Shown: in pieces, positions 7,117 to 15,498 of the stretch
Layout: each line of letters opens with the position of its first letter
How positions within the stretch are numbered: position 1 is the first letter of the stretch
Assembly (NCBI RefSeq): GCF_002355475.1
Contig: NZ_AP014862.1
Coordinates: forward strand, 3,782,001-3,846,000
Direction of reading: 5' to 3'
Source of the DNA: Pseudomonas furukawaii
GTDB taxonomy: Bacteria > Pseudomonadota > Gammaproteobacteria > Pseudomonadales > Pseudomonadaceae
DNA length: 64,000 bases
Notes under the pieces: generated by a model
What the model was told of the DNA's origin: nothing
Databases searched by the model: none
Seen by the model: only the letters and a program-made list of their open reading frames with translations
Program-made: the position numbers and the translations under genes

Positions 7117-8295
7117 GTGATCGATGGGCAACCGCTCGCCTGCTTCCAGCCCTTCATCGATACCGCCACGGGGCTGATCGCCGGCGTCGAAGCCCTCGGC
7201 CGCCTGCGCCAACCCGACGGCAGCCTGCAGTCGGTGGGCCCGCTGTTCGTCGACTCCCGGCAATCACCCTCGCTGCTCCGCCGTCTCGACCGGCAGTTGC
7301 GGGAGCACGCGCTGCAACGCCTGCACGAGGCGCCGACGGACTGGTTCCTCAGCCTGAACATCTCGCCCCGCTGGATCAGCCGGCTGCGGCCCGGCCAGAC
7401 CTTGCCGAGCCTCAAGCAACTGCAACGCTTCGGCGTGCCTGCCGAGCGCATCGTCTTCGAGATCACCGAACTGGGCGGTGCCAGCCAGCGCCTGGCGGAC
7501 GTGGTGGCGCGCTACCGCGAAGCCGGTGCGCGCATCGCCATCGACGATTTCGGGGCGGGCTACTCGCAGCTCGACCGGGTACTGGCCCTGCAGCCGGACA
7601 TCCTCAAGCTGGACATGCGGCTGTTCCAGGCGGCGGCGCGCGGCGGCCCCAGCGGCGAGGTGGTCAAGGCGCTGGCGCAGATGGCGGAGAAGACCGGCTG
7701 CTGGATCATCGCCGAGGGCGTGGAAACCGAGGCCGAGTTGGATTTTGCCCTCGAATGCGGCGCCCGCTACGTGCAGGGCTACCTGTTCGCCGCGCCCCAA
7801 CAGGAGTTCTTCGCCTCCAACGCCTTCGTCGAGCGCTTCGCCCGACTGCGTGACCGTTACGTACAACGCAAGCTGGCCGAACGCGCGCAGTGGATGACCC
7901 TGCGGCGCCAGCTCAACCAGTTGATGTCACGCCTGCGCGGCTGGGCCGAGTGCGAGGCACCGATGTCCGAGCTGCTCAGTCCCGACGACTGTCCCTGGCT
8001 GCTGCGCGTCTACCAATGCGATCGCCACGGCACCCAGATCACCCCGAACCTGCAGTGGCGCGACGGCGCCTGGGAGGAAGACGCGAGCTTCCGGGGACAC
8101 AACTGGTCTTGGCGCCCGTACTTCTACCAGTTGCTGGCCGAAGGCTGGGAAGAGCGGCGCCTGACGCTGTCCAGCACCTACCGCGACGCCACCACCAACC
8201 AGTACTGCCTCACCGCCGGACAGTTCATCGACAACGGCCGACGCCTGTTGCTGCTGGACATCGATGCGGCCTGTCTCCAGATAGATCACGGCTGA
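7117..8295 (+). CDS. EAL-domain cyclic-di-GMP phosphodiesterase with C-terminal YkuI-like sensor region
   Basis: Soluble protein of 392 residues. The EAL domain spans about residues 1-245 and keeps the main catalytic and metal motifs: VEALGR (the EAL), NISPRW (Asn), EITE, DDFGAGYS, KLDM and AEGVET, then QGYLFA. It should hydrolyse c-di-GMP. The C-terminal 130 residues (SWRPYF, LSSTYRDATTNQYCLTAG) look like a PAS-like sensor of the type found after EAL in YkuI. The start is GTG with TAAGGAG six bases upstream. The gene stands alone between the yqjK-like gene and dgt, with a sigma-54-like promoter. Confidence 0.92.
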   Translation: MIDGQPLACFQPFIDTATGLIAGVEALGRLRQPDGSLQSVGPLFVDSRQSPSLLRRLDRQLREHALQRLHEAPTDWFLSLNISPRWISRLRPGQTLPSLKQLQRFGVPAERIVFEITELGGASQRLADVVARYREAGARIAIDDFGAGYSQLDRVLALQPDILKLDMRLFQAAARGGPSGEVVKALAQMAEKTGCWIIAEGVETEAELDFALECGARYVQGYLFAAPQQEFFASNAFVERFARLRDRYVQRKLAERAQWMTLRRQLNQLMSRLRGWAECEAPMSELLSPDDCPWLLRVYQCDRHGTQITPNLQWRDGAWEEDASFRGHNWSWRPYFYQLLAEGWEERRLTLSSTYRDATTNQYCLTAGQFIDNGRRLLLLDIDAACLQIDHG

Positions 8296-8337
8296 GTTAG
8301 AGTAGGGCCTTCAGCCACTGAACGGCGAGGACAGGCC

Positions 8338-9669
8338 TTGGACTGGCAGACCCTGCTCACCCGCGAACGCCTCGGCAAGCCGGTGCACAGCACCGATGAA
8401 CTGGGCCGCAGCCCCTTCCACAAGGATCACGACCGCATCATCTTCTCCGGGGCCTTCCGTCGTCTCGGACGCAAGACCCAGGTGCATCCGGTCTCCAGCA
8501 ACGACCACATCCACACCCGCCTCACCCATTCCCTGGAAGTGAGCTGTGTCGGACGCTCCCTGGGCATGCGCGTGGGCGAAACCCTGAGGGACGCCCTTCC
8601 CGCCTGGTGCGATCCCTCGGACCTCGGCGTGATCGTCCAGTCCGCCTGCCTGGCCCACGACATCGGCAACCCGCCCTTCGGCCATTCCGGCGAGGACGCC
8701 ATCCGACACTGGTTCGAGCAGGCGGCCAACCGCGGCTGGCTGGACAGCATGAGCGACGCCGAGCGGGCCGACTTCCTGAGCTTCGAAGGCAACGCCCAGG
8801 GGCTGCGGGTCCTGACGCAGCTGGAGTACCACCAGTTCGACGGCGGCATGCGCCTGACCTACGCGACGCTCGGCACTTACCTCAAGTACCCCTGGACGTC
8901 CCGGCATGCCGAAGCCCTGGGCTACAAGAAGCACAAGTTCGGCTGCTACCAAAGCGAGCTGCCCCTGCTGGAGCAGATCGCCACCAAGCTGGAGTTGCCG
9001 CGCCTCGATGAACACCGCTGGGCACGCCATCCGCTGGTTTACCTGATGGAGGCCGCGGACGACATCTGCTATGGCCTGATCGACCTGGAAGACGGCCTGG
9101 AGATGGAGCTGCTGAACTACGCGGAGGTGGAAGCGCTGCTGCTGGGCCTGGTGGGTGACGACCTCCCGGAAACCTACCGCCAACTGGGGCCCCGGGATTC
9201 GCGCCGACGCAAGCTGGCCATCCTGCGAGGCAAGGCCATCGAGCACCTCACCAACGCCGCCGCCCGCGCCTTCGTCGAGCAGCAGGACGCCCTGCTGGCG
9301 GGCACCCTGCAGGGTGATCTGGTGGAGCATATGCACGGCCCGGCCAAACGCTGCGTGCTCCACGCCAAGGCCATCGCACGGGAGAAGATCTTTCAGGACA
9401 AGCGCAAGACCCTCCACGAGATCGGCGCCTACACCACCCTGGAGATTCTCCTCAACGCCTTCTGCGGCGCCGCCCTGGAACAGCACGGAGGACGCACGCC
9501 CTCCTTCAAGCACCGGCGTATCCTCGACCTCCTTGGCAACAATGCGCCGCATCCGGACTGGCCGCTCTATCGCTCCTTCGTCCGGGTGCTGGATTTCATC
9601 GCCGGCATGACCGACAGCTACGCAACCGAGATGGCCCGGGAAATGACCGGCCGCTCCAGCCCGACCTGA
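8338..9669 (+). CDS. dgt: dGTPase-like HD-domain deoxynucleoside triphosphohydrolase
   Basis: Cytosolic HD-superfamily enzyme (443 residues) that releases triphosphate from dGTP or other dNTPs. The metal-binding His-Asp residues lie in [23 protein letters not shown] and the later EAADDICY. The substrate-side motif FEGNAQGLR is also intact. The length fits the shorter branch of dGTPase-like proteins rather than the 505-residue E. coli enzyme. The start is an uncommon TTG, supported by GGCGAGG seven bases before it and by the family N-terminus (RPFHKDHDR-like [11 protein letters not shown]) following close behind. From memory it corresponds to PA3043. Confidence 0.93.
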   Translation: MDWQTLLTRERLGKPVHSTDELGRSPFHKDHDRIIFSGAFRRLGRKTQVHPVSSNDHIHTRLTHSLEVSCVGRSLGMRVGETLRDALPAWCDPSDLGVIVQSACLAHDIGNPPFGHSGEDAIRHWFEQAANRGWLDSMSDAERADFLSFEGNAQGLRVLTQLEYHQFDGGMRLTYATLGTYLKYPWTSRHAEALGYKKHKFGCYQSELPLLEQIATKLELPRLDEHRWARHPLVYLMEAADDICYGLIDLEDGLEMELLNYAEVEALLLGLVGDDLPETYRQLGPRDSRRRKLAILRGKAIEHLTNAAARAFVEQQDALLAGTLQGDLVEHMHGPAKRCVLHAKAIAREKIFQDKRKTLHEIGAYTTLEILLNAFCGAALEQHGGRTPSFKHRRILDLLGNNAPHPDWPLYRSFVRVLDFIAGMTDSYATEMAREMTGRSSPT

Positions 9670-9691
9670 GCCCCACCAAGGAACCTCGCGG

Positions 9692-10756
9692 ATGCGAACC
9701 CTGTTCAGACGAAGCCTGCGCTGGCACGCGGGACCACCGGCCTGGGGCCCGGCCCTGATGGCGGGCATGGGCTGCGGACTGCCGTTGATGCTCGGCCTGT
9801 TCACCAGCCACAGCGGATTTCTCTGGGCGGCGACCGGCGCCTTCCAGGCCGCCCTGGCCAACCCCTTCCACCGCCTGGGCATGCTGCGCATGACCTTGCT
9901 CACCGGGCTCGGCGCCCTCTGCGCCGGCATCGGATTCTGGGCGGCCAGCCACCCGATGCTCAGCCTGTCCTGCTTCGCCCTGATGGGCCTGCTGCTGGCG
10001 CTGCTGCAACGTCATGGCGTCGAACTGGGCAAGCTGGGGGTGGGACTGGCCGCCTGCCTCTGCCTCGGCCAGGGCCAGGCGGGCCTCGGCAACCTGCACA
10101 ACGGGCTGGCGGTGGGCGCGCTGTTCGCCATAGGCGGGCTCTGGGTCATGCTGCTGGCGTTCGCCCTTCGCGGTGCGCGCGGGCTGCGGCTGTGGCCGCT
10201 GATGCCCCGACTCGACGGCTTCTCGCGGGTGCTTCGCCGCCACGCCCAGCGCCTTCCCCAGCGGCTCTGGCTGATTCACGCGGCGGCCTGCACCCTGGCT
10301 GGCGCCCTCGCGGGCGTGGCCGTCAACCTCTCCGGCCTGCCCCGGGGCTACTGGCTGACCCTGACGGTGATGACCAGCCTCCAGATGGACCTGGACAGCA
10401 GCCTTGAGCGTGGCATCCAGCGCTGCCTCGGCAGCCTGGCGGGTGCGCTGATCCTCATCGGCGTGGGCAACTGGCTGCAGGACCCGGCGCTGCTGGTGGC
10501 CTGCATGCTGCCGTTGATCGTCCTGAGCCGGGCCTTCATCGCGCAGCACTACGGGCTCTTCGTGATGCAGACCACCCTCTGCTTCGTGCTGCTGGCGGAA
10601 AGCCTCTCGCGCGACTGGCACCTGCCGGAATTGCGCCTCTACAACACCCTGCTGGGCACGGTGCTGGCCGTGGCGGTGGCCTATCTGGCGCACCGTGCGC
10701 GCTTGCGCTGGAAAGACCCGGCCCGCCAACCGGACGATGCGCGCCTGGGCGAGTGA
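9692..10756 (+). CDS. FUSC-family inner-membrane protein
   Basis: 354 residues with roughly ten hydrophobic helices arranged as two similar halves. The second half contains the FUSC signature region (GYWLTLTVMTSLQ ... LERGIQRCLGSLAGALI). Related proteins are aromatic-acid or fusaric-acid efflux components and other membrane proteins of unknown role. This one lacks the long cytoplasmic domain of full-length YccS/AaeB proteins. AAGGA precedes the ATG. It follows dgt by 22 bp and probably shares its transcript; it is convergent with the response regulator gene. Confidence 0.85.
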   Translation: MRTLFRRSLRWHAGPPAWGPALMAGMGCGLPLMLGLFTSHSGFLWAATGAFQAALANPFHRLGMLRMTLLTGLGALCAGIGFWAASHPMLSLSCFALMGLLLALLQRHGVELGKLGVGLAACLCLGQGQAGLGNLHNGLAVGALFAIGGLWVMLLAFALRGARGLRLWPLMPRLDGFSRVLRRHAQRLPQRLWLIHAAACTLAGALAGVAVNLSGLPRGYWLTLTVMTSLQMDLDSSLERGIQRCLGSLAGALILIGVGNWLQDPALLVACMLPLIVLSRAFIAQHYGLFVMQTTLCFVLLAESLSRDWHLPELRLYNTLLGTVLAVAVAYLAHRARLRWKDPARQPDDARLGE

Positions 10757-10826
10757 GTGGTAGCGGGAGCGGCCCAGCGCGCCCCGCCAACTCGGAACTG
10801 CATCGCAGCGGGCCGGCGAGGCGTGG

Positions 10827-11504
10827 TCAGATCAGGGCGTTACGGTTGGCGAACTCCACCAGTTCGATCAGGGAGCGGGCGTTGAGCTTGAGCAACAGTC
10901 GGGTCTTGTAGGTGCTGACGGTCTTGTTGCTGATGAACATCTCCTCGGCGATTTCCTTGTTGCTGTAGCCATTGGCGAGGAACTTCAGCACCACCAGTTC
11001 ACGGTCCGACAAGCGCCCGATCAGATCCGCCTCGTCGGGCAGGCCGATATGCCGCTTTCCAGACCGGATCACATCGCTGGGGAAGTAGCTGTAGCCCGAG
11101 AGCACCGCCCGCACGGCGGCGGTCACCTCGGCCAGGTCGCCTTCCTTGCAGACGAACCCTGCGGCACCGGCCTGCATGCAGCGAGTGGCATAGTGGTTGG
11201 GATTCTGTCCGGTGAGGACCAGTACCCGCATGGGCAGGTCCAGGGCGTTGAGGCGGGCGATCACGTCCAGCCCGCCCAGTTTGGGAATGCCGATATCCAG
11301 CACCACCAGGTCGGGCTGATGCTCACGGGCCAGCGCGATGGCGTCGACCCCATTGTCGGTCTCGGCCACTATCTCGTAGCCCTCCCGGTCCAGCAGGAGG
11401 CGCACGGCGAGACGTATCACCGGGTGGTCGTCGACCACCATGACGCGGTAGGCGGATTCGTTCCCGGCCTCGAGAAAATCATCCAGATTGACCAGTTTGC
11501 TCAC
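10827..11504 (-). CDS. RocA2-like NarL/FixJ-family response regulator
   Basis: 225 residues. An unusual 19-residue N-terminal extension precedes a receiver domain (residues 20-135) with the acidic pocket VVDDHP, phospho-acceptor Asp in VVLDIGIP, and Lys in CKEGD. A LuxR-type HTH follows (about 160-222: LSDRELVVLKFLANGYSNKEIAEEMFISNKTVSTYK). The start is GTG with GGGAGAG seven bases upstream. It resembles the RocA/SadR group of P. aeruginosa, and I recall PA3045 (RocA2) at this position. The partner sensor RocS2, adjacent in PAO1, is missing here, so the regulator is a local orphan. Confidence 0.88.
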   Translation of the reverse strand: MSKLVNLDDFLEAGNESAYRVMVVDDHPVIRLAVRLLLDREGYEIVAETDNGVDAIALAREHQPDLVVLDIGIPKLGGLDVIARLNALDLPMRVLVLTGQNPNHYATRCMQAGAAGFVCKEGDLAEVTAAVRAVLSGYSYFPSDVIRSGKRHIGLPDEADLIGRLSDRELVVLKFLANGYSNKEIAEEMFISNKTVSTYKTRLLLKLNARSLIELVEFANRNALI

Positions 11505-11827
11505 GGCTGCTCTCCCTTGGCGCCATTGGAGGCTGCCAAGATAGAGAACGCCATCACGCTGTCGAACCCCGGGACCAGCGTTAAGGAAGGCACCTACCCC
11601 AGCTTGGGCTGTGTCCTACGTGACCGGGCTTTTTTCAACGGGAACGATCCTTTGCATCCAGGGTAATAGTCGCCAAATAACCACCCGGAACACCAAAGAC
11701 CCACGCCTCCGCTACCCTTTTCTCCAGGGAGGATTCCCGCCTTCCCAGGACTCTCCGCACGGCTCGCCAGACGCCCTCGCGACCCGGACATGGCAAATTG
11801 CACGACGCCGTCACCTGCCTCATCTAT
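11505..11827. other. Divergent intergenic region, regulator / HD-GYP gene
   Basis: About 320 bp between the divergent start of the response regulator and the leader hairpin of the HD-GYP gene. An in-frame extension of the HD-GYP frame runs through it, but without a good ribosome site or protein-like composition, so I treat it as non-coding. I saw no convincing sigma-70 or sigma-54 promoter, terminator or repeat. Confidence 0.5.
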
Positions 11828-11864
11828 GCTCCTGTAGCCCCCAGGGACCAGGGGCCAAAGGAGC
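11828..11864 (+). promoter_or_regulatory. SD-sequestering leader hairpin with RsmA/CsrA-like loop
   Basis: The outer stem GCTCCT/AGGAGC (11828-11833 with 11859-11864) and inner stem GCCCC/GGGGC (11837-11841 with 11851-11855) are separated by a symmetric 3x3 internal loop. They close a 9-nt loop, CAGGGACCA. The 3' strand of the outer stem is the Shine-Dalgarno sequence AAAGGAG of the HD-GYP gene. The loop matches the CANGGAN core bound by RsmA/CsrA, and the SD holds a second GGA. Translation is therefore probably controlled post-transcriptionally. Confidence 0.5.
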
Positions 11865-11871
11865 AGCCACA

Positions 11872-14835
11872 ATGCCGCAATCGTTCGCCGGGCGCCGATT
11901 CCCCCTGCATGTCCACATCAGCTTTCTCTTCACCCTGCTTCTGCTGATTACCGGCGTTGTGCTGGGCCTGTTCAACTACCGCCAGACCAGCCAGATCATT
12001 CTTTCCAGCAGCGACGAACTCTTCGGCCGCATCAGCGAGGAGATGGAAACCGACCTGCGCCATACCTACCAGCCCATCCACCACCTGCTGAACCTGCTGG
12101 CGCTGTCCGATACCGACCAGAACCAGGACAGCGCGGCGCGCATGAAGGCCCTGCTCAGGCCCATGGCCCAGGCGCTACGGGACAACCCCAAGCTGGCCTC
12201 GCTCTACTTCGGCTATGACGACGGCGACTTCTTCATGGTGCGGCCGCTTCGTACCGAGGCCCTGAAAACCCTCTTCGACGCGCCGGAAGGGGCCGCCTAC
12301 CAGATCTGGAGCATCGAGCGCGACAACCTCGCCAGGGCGCAGTCCCAGTCCTTCTACCTGGACGCCGATCTCAACGAGATCAGCCGTCGCCAGGAACTCA
12401 GCGAGCGCTACGACCCCCGCGGGCGACCCTGGTACCACGGTGCCCTGGAGGACGGCGGCGTCATCACCACCGCGCCCTATGTGTTCTTCTCCAGCAGGGC
12501 GGTGGGGACCACCCTGGCCCGCTCGGCCGGTGACGACGCCGTACTGGGCGCCGACCTGACCCTGGACGACCTGTCGTCCACCCTTGCCAAGCACCGGGTG
12601 ACCGCCTCCACCGAAGTGGTGCTTTACCAACCCGACGGCCGCGCCGTGGCATACCCCGACGCCAGCAAGCTGGTGCAGGGAACCAACGGCACCCCGAAAC
12701 TGGGCGAGGTGAAGACCTTCAACCGCCCCCTGGAAGCCCTGATGGCGTTGCCCCTCGATGGCGACCTGCGCAGCAGCCTCGAGATCGACGGCCGTCGCTG
12801 GGTCCTGGCCCGGCAGCACCTGCGGGAAGGCGGCCCCCAGGGACTCCAGTTGAGCATCCTCGTGCCCGAAGACGAACTGCTGGAAGATGCCTACCGGATC
12901 CGCTGGCAAGGGGGCGTGCTGACCCTGGCGATCCTGCTCCTGTGCATCCCCCTGGGCATCCTGATGTCACGCATCCTGGTCAAGCCGTTGCGGGCCCTGG
13001 TGACCCAGGCAGAAGCCATCCGCAGCTTCAACTTCGACCTGCCGGCCATGGGCCGCTCGCCGGTGCTGGAAGTGGACCAGTTGGCGGTGGCCATGGCGCG
13101 GATGAAAGAAACCCTGAGCAGCTTCCTCGACATCGCCGCCAGCCTCTCGGCGGAGACCCGTTTCGACCATCTGCTGCATCGGGTACTGGCGGAAACCATC
13201 GACATCAGCGAAGCCTCCGGCGGCCTGCTCTACCTGATCGACAGCCAGAAGCAGCGCCTCGAACCCCAGGGCCTGATCCTCAAGGGCGAAGTGCTTGACC
13301 TGGCCGAGCACGGCCTCCACGGCGTCGGCCTGGACAGCACGACCCTGCCACACTGGCTCGACCTTCCAGCCCACGGCGGCCCCAGCCAGTCGCACTCCTT
13401 CGGCTTCGACCAGGCCGGGCCCTACCGCGACATCCTCCAGTCCCTCGAGAGCCCCAGGGCGCATCTGGTCAGCGTCGGCCTGCACAACCGCCAGGGCATC
13501 ACCATCGGCGTGCTGGTGCTCCTGCACAGCGACATCGGGATGGAGTCACGCCCCGCGCTGCTGAAGCCGGAGCGCATCGCCTTCGTCGAGGCCATTTCCG
13601 GCGTCGCGGCCCTGTGCATCGAAAGCCAGCGCCTGCTGGAGAGGCAGAAGCACCTGCTGGACGCCTTCATCCAGTTGCTGGCCGGCGCCATCGACGCCAA
13701 GAGCCCCTACACCGGCGGCCACTGCCAGCGGGTGCCCGAGCTCACCCTGATGCTGGCCCAGGCCGCCGCCGGCAGCGAGGCGCCTCCATTCCGCAGCTTC
13801 AATCCCTCCGACGAGGACTGGGAGGCGCTGCACATCGCCGCCTGGCTCCATGATTGCGGCAAGATCACCACGCCGGAGTACGTGGTGGACAAGGCCACCA
13901 AGCTGGAAACCCTGTACGACCGCATCCACGAAATCCGCACCCGCTTCGAGGTGCTCAAGCGCGATACCTGGGTGGATTACTGGAAGGCACGGGCGGAAGG
14001 CGCGGACGAGGCCGCCCAGGCACAAGTGCGGGACGAGAAACTGCGTGCCCTGGACGAGGAGTTCGCCTTTATCGCCCGCTGCAACCTGGGTGGCGAGGCC
14101 ATGGCCGAAGCCGACCTGGAGCGCCTGAAGTCCATCGCGTCGCGAACCTGGACCCGAACCCTGGACAACCGCCTGGGCATCTCCTGGGAAGAAGCCCAGC
14201 GCTTCGCCCGCACGCCGCCGCAGCCGCTCCCGGTGACCGAGCCGCTGCTGGCGGACCGTCCCGACCACCTCTTCGAGCGGGCGGCCAGCGAGGTGATCGC
14301 ACCGGACAATCCCTGGGGCTTCAGGCTCCAGGTGCCGGCCTACAAGTTCAACCGCGGCGAGCTGTACAACCTCTCGATCGGCCGTGGGACGCTCACCGAG
14401 GAGGAGCGTTACATCATCAACCACCACATCGTGCAAACCATCCTGATGCTCAACCACCTGCCCTTCCCGCCCCACCTCGCGAACGTGGCGGAGATCGCCG
14501 GTGGGCACCACGAGAAAATGGACGGAACGGGCTATCCGAAGCGCCTCAGCCGCGACGAGATGAGCCTGCCGGCGCGCATGATGGCCATCGCCGATATCTT
14601 CGAGGCGCTGACGGCGGTCGACCGGCCCTACAAGAAAGGCAAGACCCTGTCCGAAGCCCTGGGCATCATGTGCGGAATGTGCCGGGGCGCCCACGTGGAC
14701 CCCGACCTGTTCGGCCTGTTCATCCGCGCCGGCGTCTACCAGGAATACGCCCGGCGCTTCCTGAAGCCGGAGCAGATCGATGCAGTGGATGAGGCGGCCA
14801 TCCTGGAGAAAGCGGGGCTGACCGCTGAAAGCTGA
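11872..14835 (+). CDS. Membrane dCache-HAMP-GAF-HD-GYP cyclic-di-GMP phosphodiesterase
   Basis: 987 residues from the ATG that follows AAAGGAG by 8 nt. TM1 lies at about residues 14-34, then a periplasmic double-Cache-like sensor to about 340 (YDPRGRPWYHGA is a typical Cache piece), and TM2 near 345-367. HAMP, a GAF-like region (about 424-585) and the HD-GYP domain follow. Metal and catalytic motifs are intact: HDCGK at 660-664 and HHEKMDGTGYP at 879-889. About 155 extra residues separate them compared with standard HD-GYP proteins (usually some 60-65 apart). It should hydrolyse c-di-GMP in response to an external ligand. Confidence 0.93.
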   Translation: MPQSFAGRRFPLHVHISFLFTLLLLITGVVLGLFNYRQTSQIILSSSDELFGRISEEMETDLRHTYQPIHHLLNLLALSDTDQNQDSAARMKALLRPMAQALRDNPKLASLYFGYDDGDFFMVRPLRTEALKTLFDAPEGAAYQIWSIERDNLARAQSQSFYLDADLNEISRRQELSERYDPRGRPWYHGALEDGGVITTAPYVFFSSRAVGTTLARSAGDDAVLGADLTLDDLSSTLAKHRVTASTEVVLYQPDGRAVAYPDASKLVQGTNGTPKLGEVKTFNRPLEALMALPLDGDLRSSLEIDGRRWVLARQHLREGGPQGLQLSILVPEDELLEDAYRIRWQGGVLTLAILLLCIPLGILMSRILVKPLRALVTQAEAIRSFNFDLPAMGRSPVLEVDQLAVAMARMKETLSSFLDIAASLSAETRFDHLLHRVLAETIDISEASGGLLYLIDSQKQRLEPQGLILKGEVLDLAEHGLHGVGLDSTTLPHWLDLPAHGGPSQSHSFGFDQAGPYRDILQSLESPRAHLVSVGLHNRQGITIGVLVLLHSDIGMESRPALLKPERIAFVEAISGVAALCIESQRLLERQKHLLDAFIQLLAGAIDAKSPYTGGHCQRVPELTLMLAQAAAGSEAPPFRSFNPSDEDWEALHIAAWLHDCGKITTPEYVVDKATKLETLYDRIHEIRTRFEVLKRDTWVDYWKARAEGADEAAQAQVRDEKLRALDEEFAFIARCNLGGEAMAEADLERLKSIASRTWTRTLDNRLGISWEEAQRFARTPPQPLPVTEPLLADRPDHLFERAASEVIAPDNPWGFRLQVPAYKFNRGELYNLSIGRGTLTEEERYIINHHIVQTILMLNHLPFPPHLANVAEIAGGHHEKMDGTGYPKRLSRDEMSLPARMMAIADIFEALTAVDRPYKKGKTLSEALGIMCGMCRGAHVDPDLFGLFIRAGVYQEYARRFLKPEQIDAVDEAAILEKAGLTAES

Positions 14836-14884
14836 TGGCGCGACCATGCCCGCCTCGGCCACTCGGGCGGATTCCTTGCGCCTG

Positions 14885-14913
14885 AAACAAGAAAGGCGCC
14901 CCTTGGGGCGCCT
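14885..14913 (-). terminator. Intrinsic terminator of yggL
   Basis: Inverted repeat AGGCGCCCC / GGGGCGCCT (14894-14902, 14905-14913). On the minus strand it is followed by TTCTTGTTTC. It lies 19 bp past the yggL stop; the convergent HD-GYP gene ends at 14835 and may not use it. Confidence 0.75.
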
Positions 14914-14932
14914 CTCTTCACGTCGACGCCTG

Positions 14933-15274
14933 TCAGGCGTTGACGGGATTCTCCGGATACCACACGTCGATCAGCGGGCTCACGGTGTAACCGGCCAGCT
15001 CGGCCTGGCCCTGGCCCAGCCAGGCCTCGACCTGCGCACGCTGCTCAGCGGTCACCGAGCCACGCTTGCCGAGGCAGACGAAACCATAGTCCTCGGAGCC
15101 GATGAAACCGAGGCCATTGCCTTCGATGGCCTGCTCGATGAAGCGCTCGAAGAACACCGATACCGCTTCCGCGTCCAGGCCCTCCTTGTAGCTCAGGGTG
15201 ATCTCGAAACCCAGTTCCTGGAATTCATCGACGCACAGCTTCTTGCGCAGGCGACGGGAGCGATTGGTGGCCAT
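14933..15274 (-). CDS. yggL: YggL family protein (DUF469)
   Basis: 113 residues from the ATG preceded by GAGGAAA; the open frame runs 18 codons further upstream without family resemblance. The basic N-terminus (MATNRSRRLRKKLC) and the compact remainder (ELGFEITLSYKEGL, GSEDYGFVCLGKRGSVT) are characteristic of YggL/DUF469, a small ribosome-associated protein family in gammaproteobacteria. It is divergent from dacB across a 224-bp gap, the arrangement I recall for PA3046-PA3047. Confidence 0.92.
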   Translation of the reverse strand: MATNRSRRLRKKLCVDEFQELGFEITLSYKEGLDAEAVSVFFERFIEQAIEGNGLGFIGSEDYGFVCLGKRGSVTAEQRAQVEAWLGQGQAELAGYTVSPLIDVWYPENPVNA

Positions 15275-15498
15275 GTGGCGTTTCCTCGGCAGTTTTGACG
15301 GGCGGCACTCTAGCAGCTTCCGGCGCAACTTGCCCGCTCGCGAGCGCGCCTGGGTTGCACCGGCAGACGAAATGATCGGCCGACAGGTTCAGTCGCCGCA
15401 GGCTTGCGGCATAATGTTGCGATTTCCCGAACTGCCGTGGGAACACCTGCCATGTCATGCATTTTCTTCACCCGCCCTCGCCTGGAGGGCAATCGCTG

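Noticed and set aside
11611-11871. 87-codon upstream extension of the HD-GYP protein
   Set aside because: The downstream ATG has AAAGGAG at ideal spacing and begins directly before the membrane helix; the extension is Pro/Arg/Ser-rich and unlike the family.
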